A stretch of 64,000 bases of DNA from Anniella stebbinsi (lineage: Eukaryota; Chordata; Lepidosauria; Squamata; Anniellidae): positions 63,216,609 through 63,280,608 of the forward strand of contig JARDYH010000003.1 of the NCBI GenBank assembly GCA_029215795.1. The letters are read 5' to 3'. Positions 1-8,345 of the stretch are shown here, piece by piece. How positions within the stretch are numbered: the stretch's first letter is position 1; each line of letters starts with the position of its first letter. The position numbers and the translations under genes are program-made. A model generated the notes under the pieces. It was not told the DNA's origin, made no database searches, and saw nothing but the letters and a program-made list of their open reading frames with translations.

Positions 1-430
1 TTCCCATATTCTTTGTCAAACATTGAAAGTAACTCTAGGTTTGGACTTGCTTCCACATTATTACCCAATACTTCACTTATTTCTTTAAAAACTCTTTTCC
101 AAAATTTTTGTACATGCTCACATGTCCACCACATATGGAAATATGTCCCCACCTCCTGACAACCCCTCCAACATAGCATTGAAATTTTCTTATTTATCTG
201 ATGTAATCTTACGGGAGTGAGATACCATCTCCAAATCATTTTATAATGATTCTCTTTTATCCTTATTGATAACAACTTTAATGTTCTTAGTTCCCATATC
301 TTCCCCCAGTTATCCTCTGTAATTTGTTTTGTTAAATCTTCTTCCCAGAATGTTTTCAAAATTTCTTGTTGCTCTCCCTCCTCTATCAATATATTATATA
401 TTTCACTTATTATACCTTTTTGGATGTGGA
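1..430 (-). mobile_element. L1 LINE fragment, ORF2 C-terminal end, antisense
   Basis: The reverse strand encodes pieces of the C-terminal part of L1 ORF2. The stretch around 120-190 matches, nearly base for base, the CCHC-type segment of the better preserved L1 at 56811-58001 (its Cys/His region at about 57424-57480). No long reading frame survives, so this copy is decayed. It runs off the left edge of the window. Its other boundary near 430 is where similarity to the second copy stops, and I see no target duplication there. The identification rests on the within-window match plus the recognisable L1 C-terminal pattern. Confidence 0.8.
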
Positions 431-1861
431 CTTCCTGACAACCCAAGGTGAACTTGATGGAGATGCAAAGGGCCAGGCCCATCTGAGTAATGCTAAAAGA
501 CCTTCCCTCCCCATTCTCCTCTTTTGATGTTGTGGCAGAAGTAAAAATAATAAGGGGAAAGGGTTGGCCTTGATAAACAAAGTCATTCTCTATTCATTGC
601 CTTGCATTTTCTCACTTTTAAAATCTGCATTGTCCTTTCTTGGAACATGCCCAAGAGATACTATATCTCTTTTTTCATATATGTTCACCATCATTCACGT
701 AGCATTTCTAAACATGCATGGTGTTTTGCACTCTTCTTCTTGTCTTTCCTTACAACGTTCCTGAATAGTAAGTCACTTTTTATTCTCATTTTGCAAATGA
801 TAAGCAGAAGGTGAGCTTATCGTGAGTCCATGGCAAAGCAAAAATTTATACATGAACAGGGCAGCACACTGGCTTTTTTATTGTTCTTGCTGTTCTTGAT
901 CTCATTGCATGTAAGGTCACGTTTGTTTTTTATATATTATTTTCATTTATTGGTGGATGATGAGAAGCCTGTGGGAAATGTTACATTATGAACTGGATTC
1001 AAGTAAATCTTTCAGCCCTGTGGTGGCACTGTAGCATTCGCACAGTTAACTGTCATACCCTTCTACCAGAGGTACCTTTCCCTGACTGCTTTAAAGGATT
1101 AATTCAAGACACTTCTTACAAAGCCTCCTCAGTCACCTTCTTCCACCCCTCAGTCACATGACCCATTTGATGTCAGATCGTGTGATCTCTCTGGCTCCAC
1201 ATAAATGATTCTAATTCTTCTTGGGACAGTCAATATCCTGCATGTAAACCAGCTTTTCAGCAGCCAAATTCTGGGCTCAGCATATTGGAATACCTATGCA
1301 CTGCACATGAGAGCTGTTGAAACATGGAAGGAATCACAGAGCCATATGCAACCCATAAATAACCCTTTGCTGAGCTAAATTCTAAAATAGTCATGGAAAT
1401 AGAGCTACTTCAATAACCAGGCAGTCAACAAACAGAACACAAAGAAAGGAGATGATGCAAGGCTGAAAAATTACAGCTCAGACTATATTATGTAAAGGTA
1501 AATCTGCATAAGATTTCATTTTGTGTGTTTTATTTTTCTAACTGTTGTGATACCACCTAGATGAAACACCTTTCGGAAATTCCAGAAGTGTGGTTTGAAA
1601 TAGAGTCTCTCATCCTAATTTTTGTTACCATCTTCTTCACACATTTTTCACACACTGTCACGAAAATGGTGTTGCAGCTTGCAGACCAATGTACTTTCTG
1701 ACTGTGAAATTAAATGCATATCCAATTATATATTACAAGTAGAAACAGCTGTGGCTACAGTCCTTGGCACACTTACTGAGAACCACTGAGAACCTTTCCT
1801 TCCAAGTAAATATGCTGGAGAATTAAATGCTGGAGAAACCAAGAATAATAAAGAACTTCTC
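431..1861. other. Intergenic sequence, nothing recognised
   Basis: AT-rich sequence with only short stop-limited frames on both strands. I recognise no exon, RNA gene or repeat family. Ancient decayed repeats cannot be excluded. Confidence 0.5.
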
Positions 1862-2069
1862 CTTAACCCAGTGAAGGCTACTGGCACCAAAGTCAGTGGG
1901 GCGGTGAATCTGCTCTGGGTTTTGATGAGTCAGTTAGAACTCCAAAGGAGCTATCCAAGGTACAAAAGCACCTTGGAAAGCTCTGAGTTTTGACTGATTC
2001 TGACTGAAACCCAGAACAGATTCACCACCCCACTGATGTTAGAGCTACCAGCCTCCACTGCTTTAACCT
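1862..2069. repeat. Palindromic MITE-like element (foldback, ~205 bp)
   Basis: The left half (about 1862-1955) is an imperfect reverse complement of the right half (about 1975-2069). Outer pairing includes the segment around TCAGTGGGGCGGTGAATCTG and its complement near 2015-2040. Inner pairing is formed by GAGCTATCCAAGGT and ACCTTGGAAAGCTC. The whole unit would fold into one hairpin, as a non-autonomous DNA transposon with long inverted repeats would. No coding capacity. Confidence 0.7.
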
Positions 2070-2070
2070 T

Positions 2071-2177
2071 GGCCAGATCTACACCAAGCAGAATATAACA
2101 CTTTGAAAATGGCATATGGAATGTGTCCTAGGCCTGAACAGTTGTCAAAACCATTTTAAAGCAGTATTGTAGATCCT
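2071..2177 (+). repeat. MITE of the CTACACCAAGCAGGATAT family
   Basis: The unit begins GGCCAGATCTACACCAAGC and ends near GCAGTATTGTAGATCC, giving TCTACA/TGTAGA ends. The same body occurs at 43618-43853, 51849-51890 (partial), 56163-56275 and as a tail at 9545-9585. Shared landmarks are CAACAGTTGTCA and TTTAAAGCAGTA. It abuts the preceding palindrome and the start of the retrotransposon downstream. Confidence 0.65.
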
Positions 2178-2201
2178 ACCGTTGTTGACAAGCGCCATTC
2201 T

Positions 2202-2230
2202 GCCGCACCCGGCCAAAGGCCTGGGTGCGG
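2202..2230. repeat. Hairpin near the 5' end of the Ngaro-like element
   Basis: CCGCACCCGGCC and GGCCTGGGTGCGG flank AAA and can pair almost fully. The sibling element at 26705-27470 has a comparable palindrome at the matching end (about 27448-27466), so the structure, not the exact bases, is shared. It may mark the element terminus; that is inference. Confidence 0.55.
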
Positions 2231-2281
2231 GGAGGCTTTTGCGGGCGGGAGGGGGGAAGAGAGGAGACGTGCTCGCTCCTG

Positions 2282-2336
2282 ATTGGTGAGCGGGCAGAAG
2301 GGCGCCATCGGTCGGGAAGGGCTGGAGGGCTATAAA
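2282..2336 (+). promoter_or_regulatory. Putative promoter of the Ngaro-like element (CCAAT and TATA boxes)
   Basis: An inverted CCAAT box (ATTGG, 2282-2286) lies 44 bp before TATAAA at 2331-2336, in GC-rich sequence. Transcription would start near 2360-2370 and cover all the element's ORFs. The CTCCTGATTGG segment is also found in the deleted sibling (complement at 27391-27401), which supports a conserved element promoter. Start site not determined. Confidence 0.55.
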
Positions 2337-2639
2337 GGCAGGAGCCACCCTTCCCGGCCTTCTCTTTCGCCGCGCGGCTTCCATCTGGAGAGCCGCACGA
2401 CAGGGTAGCTGTCGGCTCTCGGACTACAGAGGAGGAGGAGTTTAAATATCTGGCCCTCGGGCCACAGGTTTGGAAATCGCGGCGGGTCTTTGAAGGGCGG
2501 CGCAGCTCCAATATAGAGGCGGCGAAGACCGGCTGGTCTTCGGAGGGCCTGATCCGCGCGGGCGCCGTGGGGCAGCAACAGCTGCGATAAGCGGATGTGC
2601 GCCGGGTGGAGCAGGCAGGCGGGAGGACACGAGCCCAGC

Positions 2640-2960
2640 GGGTGCCGGCCATTGCGGGGGTCAGGGTGAACGGCGGCAACGCAGGCAGGCGGCCAGCCGT
2701 GTTACCTTTGAGCTAAGAGGGGGTGGCCATTCCGGGGGTCCGTGCAAGCGGCGGTAGCATGGGCAGGCGTTTATCTGTCGGGAGGCCAGCTCGATAAGGC
2801 CCTGAGCGGGAAGGCGGGGGCCATTTTAGGAGCGGCTGCCATTTTGGGGCACTTGGTTTCCCGCGCTGTAGGCCTGGTGCAGGTGGCGGCCATTTTGGGG
2901 GCACCTTGTCTCCTGCGGGGTAGGCCCGGTGCGGGTGGTGGCAGCCATTTGGGGGAACTG
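2640..2960 (+). repeat. Imperfect GC-rich repeats with CCATTTT motifs in the element leader
   Basis: GGCCATT-like motifs followed by G runs recur at about 2649, 2725, 2821, 2839, 2890 and 2945; three are exact CCATTTT. The surrounding 50-70 bp are loosely similar. CCATTTT is the core of the known YY1 site; use here is only inferred. Confidence 0.45.
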
Positions 2961-3177
2961 ATAGCAGCCTACACTCAGGCGGGGGAGGGCAAGTCAACAG
3001 CCCACAGCCAGGTGGTGTGGCCACGTTTCATAGCCCGTGTTAGCCTACCAACGCAGGCTTCTCCCCAACAGGGCAGGCTCCTTCCCACGGGGGGGGTCAA
3101 TTTGGAAGAAGGGATTTGTGTGTGGGCGCAACGCTGCTGTATAGCCAGTCCAGTAGGACACCCTGTTGGCACGAATT

Positions 3178-4547
3178 ATGCCTTCAAAGAAAGGGGTTGG
3201 GGGCGCCAAAGGTAAGGGGAGGGCCCCACCCGCAAAAAAGTCCTGTGGAGGCATTAGGCCAGAGGTAGTGGAGCAGGAGTTAGACCCTGCAGTCGAAGCT
3301 TTGTTGGCACGGGTCCAGTCTTTGGAAAAGGATAGAGGTCTAACACCTGTTATAGCGCCCGGCCCGTCTGACAGTGTGAGTTCAGGTGGTCGCCAGACAA
3401 GGAGACAGTTACACGATCATTTATTACAATCTCTTTCGAGCCGTATAGATGCTATGGAGGCTGCAGCTGCACAGGAGTCTAATGCGAACCGGGCAGGCGT
3501 CAAGGATGGGAGCAACGTCAACATCCCGGTGTCGGATGCCAGGGAGCCGGTAGCTGTGACAGCCGGAATCGATTTAGTGCCGCCCGTGCAGGTTACAACA
3601 CAAGGTAACAATCAGGCTGGAACGGCAACACACACATCACATATGGTCCCGGCACACCCATGGGGATGGTTCCCATATTTTCCCAATTTTCAGTTTCAGC
3701 AAATGGGGACAACGGGCAGTCACATGGTGGGAGAACGACCATTGCAGGTGGCCACAGGTCCCGCAAACATAACAGACAGCGGGGCTGTAGTGGAGGCAAT
3801 ATCACATACTCAAGAGGGACAGGTTGAGAGCACGGCCACGAGTGCAGCAGGCGGCGCTTCAGTCACACCAGCGGTTAATTCTGCGACAGCAACATCGCAG
3901 TCACATGAGAGACCGGTTCAGAGCCCGGCCACAAGTGCGGCTGGAGGCGCTGCGGTGACTCCAGCGGTTAATTCCGCTATGGCTTGTGCTGCGGTGTGGC
4001 AAGGACCCGCATCTAGTAGTGGTGGGTCTGTGCAGGGGGCAAGGACAGCGGCAGGCGATCCTTTTGCAGGGGCCGATAGGCAGGCCATCCCTAAGGGTAG
4101 CGCGGCTTCCCCTTTGGGATATCATTTGCTCCCGGTCACAAAGGAAAAAATTCTAAAGGGAGAATACATTGACGTTTTCTTTCTGCTGTATCGGGAATTG
4201 GAGACCAATGAGAAGGACAAGATCGGGGAAAGAGAAGCGGAAAGAATTAGGCGGAGGAAAGTGGCTAGGACTTGGGCAAATTGGCTGCCGGGATTCCTGA
4301 TTTACATGGGAATCATTCAGCAGCGTTTTCCTGAAAAAGGCTACACTCTGACCAAGTATCTCGATATGGTATATCGAGCATACACAGAGTTCGAAGGGGG
4401 GCGTGGTTGTCTTATGATGAATCTTTTCATTGTAAGGCAGCGTTTGACCACACCTTACAGTGGGATACACGGGATCATGATCTGTGGCTGCAGTTCATGA
4501 CCCCAGCAAGACCTGGGGTGGGCGAAAGGTCCGATAGTGGCATTTAA
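3178..4547 (+). pseudogene. Gag-like ORF1 of the Ngaro-like element, frameshifted near its end
   Basis: Reading starts best at ATG 3178, giving a basic Lys/Gly-rich N-terminus (MPSKKGVGG). A long Ala/Thr/Ser/Val-rich low-complexity middle contains a near-duplicated segment (SATSAAGGAxVTPAVNSA type, at about 3835-3885 and 3925-3975). A charged segment with GEREAERIRRRK follows (about 4225-4260). The frame stops at 4498-4500. The sense of the last ~50 codons continues in another frame (WLSYDESFHC...DHDLWLQFM) to a stop at 4545-4547, implying an indel in the G run near 4396-4402. I infer gag from position before RT and composition; no nucleic-acid binding motif was confirmed. Confidence 0.6.
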
Positions 4548-4583
4548 TAGTCAAACAACTACCCGCACCCACAGTTAGGGGGG

Positions 4584-6391
4584 GTGCGGGGCAGGGGGTT
4601 CAATCCCGCCCGCCCTGCTGGGAGTACGGATCCAAGGGTTTGTGTTCCAGATCACCCTGTAGGTACAGGCATGATTGCACGGTTTGCGGGGGATTACACG
4701 CAGCCATCCATTGCAACAGATACAGAGGGGGTCGGGGAGCTTATAAGGATGGACAAGGGGGCAAGAAACTTGGGGGGGCACAACAGCCACCTCCCAAAGG
4801 GCCCCAGTCCAATTAAGATGGTACCTCTACAACGCCTGTTGGCTATATATCCTAAGGTTGAGGATGCAAGGTACTTAGAGTTGGGTTTCAAAGTTGGTTT
4901 TCGTATTCCGTTTAGTGGACCTAGGCTCCCCCTCTTTTCCAAAAATCAGAGGTCAATTTATGAAATGGAATCTGTGGTTAGGGATAAAATTAAGAAAGAA
5001 ATTGCAGCAGGGAGAGTGGTGGGTCCTTTCAAGGAACCACCAATTCCAAATTTGAGGGTGTCGCCCCTAGGCACTGTCCCCAAGAAGAGTGCTGGGGAAT
5101 TCCGGATGATACATAACTTGTCTTTCCCAAGAGGGGAGTCAGTTAATGACCATATCCCTGAGCAGTTATGCTCGGTACGGTATACGTCATTTGATGCTGC
5201 AGTGTCGATGGTCAGAAGCTGTGGTGTGGGGGCGTTGATGGGAAAGTGCGACATAAAGTCCGCTTTTCGAATTCTGCCCATACACCCTGAGGATTTTGAC
5301 CTGTTAGGCTTCTTTTTTCAGGGAGAATATTATGTTGATAGGGACTTGCCTATGGGATGCTCGATTTCATGCGCCATGTTTGAAACATTCAGTACCTTCT
5401 TAGAATGGGCAATCAGGTATAGAACGGGGTCCACAAACGTGGCTCATTACCTGGATGACTTCCTGCTGGCTGGATTAGCTAACACCAGCCAGTGTGCACA
5501 CCTTATGCAGGAGTTTCAGCACCTTGCGGAGGACCAGGGTGTTCCATTGGCGCACGAGAAGACCGAGGGTCCCCTTAGTCAGATCACTTTTTTGGGAATA
5601 GAAATTGATTCTATACAGCAATGCAGCTGTCTACCGCTAGAAAAATTGGTGAAGTTGCGGGATCAAATAGAAGTTGTGCATAGGGCCAAAAAGGTGACCC
5701 TGTTGCAGCTTCAGGAGTTAGTGGGACGTTTAAATTTTGCGTGCCGGGTGGTCGCTCCCGGCAGGGCTTTTCTGTGGCGCTTTTGCGATGCTATGAGGGG
5801 GCTATCTCGGCCTTATCATAGAACTAGGGTGACTGAGGCTATGCGAGAGGATTTGCAAGTTTGGCTTGCATTTTTGAACGAATATAATGGTGTCTCCTTT
5901 TGGAGACAAGAATTAACTATCGAAGCCGAGATGCAAGTTCATTCGGATGCTTCAGGCACTTTGGGATTCGGGGTTATTTGGGGCAACAGGTGGTGTGCTC
6001 AGAAGTGGCCTGAGGAATGGAGCTCGTCAGCCATTCTCAGAGACATGACATTTCTGGAATTTTTCCAATTTATGTCGCTGTGCACATCTGGGTCCTTTTT
6101 TGGTGTGATAACCAAGCCACAGTCCAGGTCATAAATACATTGACATCCAGGAACCCAAGAGTCATGTCAATGCTTCATAAATTTACGCTGCATTGTCTAC
6201 GCCACAATATGTTGTTTCATGCACGACACGTCCCAGGATTAGACAACTCAATTGCAGACGCTTTATTGCGTCAGCAGGTCCAGAGATTCCAGGATCTTGC
6301 TCCACTGGCTCGTCTGCTCCCGGACAGCTTCCCGGACAACCTGTGGGCGATTGGCGAAGGGAAGTCGAACGCGCCATGTGGCAATCAGTAG
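4584..6391 (+). pseudogene. Reverse transcriptase-RNase H ORF of the Ngaro-like element, one frameshift
   Basis: The frame is open from about 4584 to 6134; no convincing ATG marks the start, so it may be expressed from the gag frame. RT landmarks are FRMIHNLSFPRG (about 5100-5135), GKCDIKSAFRILPI (about 5240-5280), DRDLPMGCSISCAMFE (about 5338-5385) and the catalytic box HYLDDFLLAG (about 5445-5475), a Y-x-D-D core. RNase H begins with HSDASG (about 5940). Its next conserved part, WCDNQATVQVINTLTSR and HVPGLDNSIADAL, lies in another frame up to the stop at 6389-6391. One indel in the T run near 6057-6066 therefore splits RNase H. The restored end overlaps the recombinase ATG at 6376 by 16 bases. 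Confidence 0.85.
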
Positions 6392-7257
6392 CACCAAGTA
6401 CTGAAGCGGCCTACTTGAGAGCAGGTAGAGAATTTGCAGATTTCAGGGAGGAGTCTCAGTTGTCTTTGACCTGGCCCATCCCAGTAGAGCATATCCTTCA
6501 GTTTTGTGTAGCTTTACACAGTAAGGGCCTTGCAGCTCGAACAATAACCGGTAAGCTGGCAGCATTGGCATTTTTGGCTAAGGTAAGAGGGGAGAGGGAT
6601 AACACCATGGATCCCAGAGTTAAGTGTGTTTTACGGGGCTAGAATAGGGCATTCCCACGCCCCCCGGACTCCTGGCATCCAGTTTCTCCGGAAATTCTGT
6701 TGAAGTTAACCGAGCAGTGGAAGCGGTTGTGTTTTTCCCCCTATGAGGCAATTTTATTTCAGGCAACGGCCGTCATTGCCTTCTTTGGGGCTTTCAGGGT
6801 TTCGGAACTGTTAACATCTTCCAGGCACGACCGCTCGGAGCGTGTGCTCCAGTTCTGGGACGTGCAGTTTAATGAACAGGGCATAGTAGTTACCCTTAGG
6901 AGGTCTAAAACGGATCAGAAGGGAAAGGGGGCGGCTATTCAATTGAATAGGGCGCCGATGGAGGCATTATGCCCTATTCAGGCTCTGAGGCAATTCATTT
7001 CTCTTCGGGGGAAGCATCCAGGGATATTTTTCTGTCATCAGGATGGGGCTCCACTCACTAAGTTTCAATTCTGGGCAGTGGCAAAGAAAGCCTTACATGC
7101 CCTAGGCCTGCCAGCATCAGCCTTCGGTTTCCATTCCTTCCACATTGGAGCAGCATCAACTGCAGCAGCGGTGGGGTTTTCACCTTCAAAGATACGTGCT
7201 GTTGGGAGATGGCGGTCGGCGGCATACAAGTCTTATGTACGCAAACTTTCTATGTGA
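6376..7257 (+). pseudogene. Tyrosine recombinase of the Ngaro-like element, with in-frame stop and catalytic substitution
   Basis: ATG 6376 opens a frame with a SAM-like N-terminal domain (STEAAYLRAGREFADF ... ARTITGKLAALAFLA), cut by TAG at 6640-6642 and continuing in frame to TGA 7255-7257. The catalytic domain shows the first arginine in FFGAFRVSELL (about 6782-6814), the beta-hairpin lysine region RRSKTDQKGKG (about 6898-6930), and the box expected to be H-x-x-R. Here it reads FHSFHIGAAS (about 7129-7158), with histidine in place of the second catalytic arginine. GRWRSAAYKSYVR (about 7205-7243) retains the final tyrosine. This enzyme would integrate the circular cDNA; this copy should be dead. 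Confidence 0.85.
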
Positions 7258-7904
7258 GGGTCTGTCCTGGCTGGGTTTTGAAATTGTATGTGTTTTCTAT
7301 AGATCGCTGGAGAGGCCATGCCCCAGTCCGCGTGATCATCTGCGGCCACAGCTATGTCTTCTGGGCGGGCAGGCGAGCCGCCAACTCCGGTTTTGGATCC
7401 CAGCTGGGTTTGAGCCGTATGGCTAACATAAAGTGGTATGGCAGACGAGGTATGAGGTGGGAACGCCTCCTGCCCACGTTGGGTCACCATCAGGTGACAG
7501 GCTTTTCACCCCAGGTGCTGCTAATACACCTGGGTGGCAATGATCTGGGGATGTTGAAGGGCAAGGCCCTGATACTCCAAGCGGTGGCCGATTTTCATCA
7601 CATAAGGCAGCTTTGGCCTGGCATTTCGATTGTGTGGTCATGTGTTATACCCAGGTTTGATTGGCGAATGGGTAATGACCAGAAGGCTTTGGAAAAAGCC
7701 CGCAAAAAAGTGAACACTGAGATATTTCGCGATCTGTGCAAACATGACGATTTCAGCATCCAGCATCCTGATATTACACTTGCCAGGAGGGAGCTGTATA
7801 GGCCAGATGGGGTACATCTGTCTGATCAGGGCAATGATTTGTTTTTGCAGGATCTGCAGAGGGGCTTACGGGAGGTGTTGCTTGACGCTCCCAGTGGCGG
7901 ATAG
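7209..7904 (+). CDS. SGNH/GDSL-type hydrolase ORF of the Ngaro-like element
   Basis: The ORF is open from ATG 7209, inside the recombinase gene in another frame, to the stop at 7902-7904. Family similarity starts only near 7330, so the true start may be later. Block I with the nucleophilic serine reads VIICGHSYVFWA (about 7333-7368). Block III reads LLIHLGGNDL (about 7519-7548). Block V with the catalytic Asp/His reads RPDGVHLSDQGN (about 7801-7836). All three are intact, and no stop or frameshift interrupts them, unlike the three ORF regions upstream. SGNH enzymes hydrolyse esters or lipids; some Ngaro elements and CR1-type LINEs carry such a domain with unsettled function. A splice path joining it to the recombinase was examined and rejected. 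Confidence 0.8.
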   Translation: MAVGGIQVLCTQTFYVRVCPGWVLKLYVFSIDRWRGHAPVRVIICGHSYVFWAGRRAANSGFGSQLGLSRMANIKWYGRRGMRWERLLPTLGHHQVTGFSPQVLLIHLGGNDLGMLKGKALILQAVADFHHIRQLWPGISIVWSCVIPRFDWRMGNDQKALEKARKKVNTEIFRDLCKHDDFSIQHPDITLARRELYRPDGVHLSDQGNDLFLQDLQRGLREVLLDAPSGG

Positions 7905-8245
7905 GAAGGGGCATCCAGAGAGGCAGGGAAAAACGGTGAGCATTCACAGGCACTGTTATGGTGACTGGTAATTCCTGAGGCTCCCGGCTTTGAGCCCCGC
8001 GGCCTGGCTTGGGAGATAAGGGTTACTGGTGGGACCAACTGTTCTCACCTACCCAGAGCCATGCGGCTTGGGGGGAGGCGACACAGGAAGGTCCCCCTTC
8101 CCGTAAGGGACAGCACGTGGTGAGGCGGAGTTGTTCCGCCTACACACGGGCTAGAATGGCTCGCCCAAAATGTGAGAACAGAGGCCTGTGGACAGGCCTA
8201 TAACGGGATGCCCCTTAGGACTCACCCCCTTTGCAGATCCTTTTC

Positions 8246-8251
8246 AATAAA
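8246..8251 (+). terminator. Poly(A) signal of the Ngaro-like element
   Basis: AATAAA in the 3' trailer, followed by a T-rich stretch. The sibling element keeps the same signal (complement at 26773-26778) in the same context, GCAGATC before and GTGGCCC-like after. Confidence 0.6.
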
Positions 8252-8345
8252 TGTGGCCCTTGTTTAATCCCACTTTTCGTGTCTCGTCTCTTTATTTACT
8301 TCCTCCGTCCGCAAACACTACATGGGTATTATACGATGGCTGATC

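Larger units (their letters stand above)
2180..8320 (+). mobile_element. Ngaro-like (DIRS-order) tyrosine recombinase retrotransposon, nearly full length
   Basis: A GC-rich leader with a TATA/CCAAT promoter is followed by four ORF regions on one strand: gag-like, reverse transcriptase plus RNase H, tyrosine recombinase, and an SGNH hydrolase. A 3' trailer with AATAAA follows. A recombinase in place of an integrase, no protease and no long LTRs place it in the DIRS order. No methyltransferase segment lies between RNase H and recombinase, and an SGNH ORF follows, which fits the Ngaro group as I know it. Coding parts carry two frameshifts, one in-frame stop and a catalytic substitution, so this copy is not autonomous. 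The 5' boundary is uncertain by some tens of bases. The 3' end lies just before the CR1 tail at 8346. An internally deleted relative at 26705-27470 supports both ends. Confidence 0.85.

Noticed and set aside
2331..2348. Shared AAAGGCAGGAGCCAC between the Ngaro-like promoter and the MITE at 43618-43853
   Set aside because: A 15-bp match is expected by chance at this scale in a 64-kb self-comparison, and flanks do not align.
2176..2679. Long reverse-strand ORFs in the GC-rich leader
   Set aside because: High GC lowers stop frequency; no domain, and the region is the 5' leader of the retrotransposon.
7254..7302. Possible 49-nt intron (GTGAGG...CTATAG) joining the recombinase ORF to the SGNH ORF
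   Set aside because: Too short for a vertebrate intron, and its removal leaves the two ORFs in different frames.
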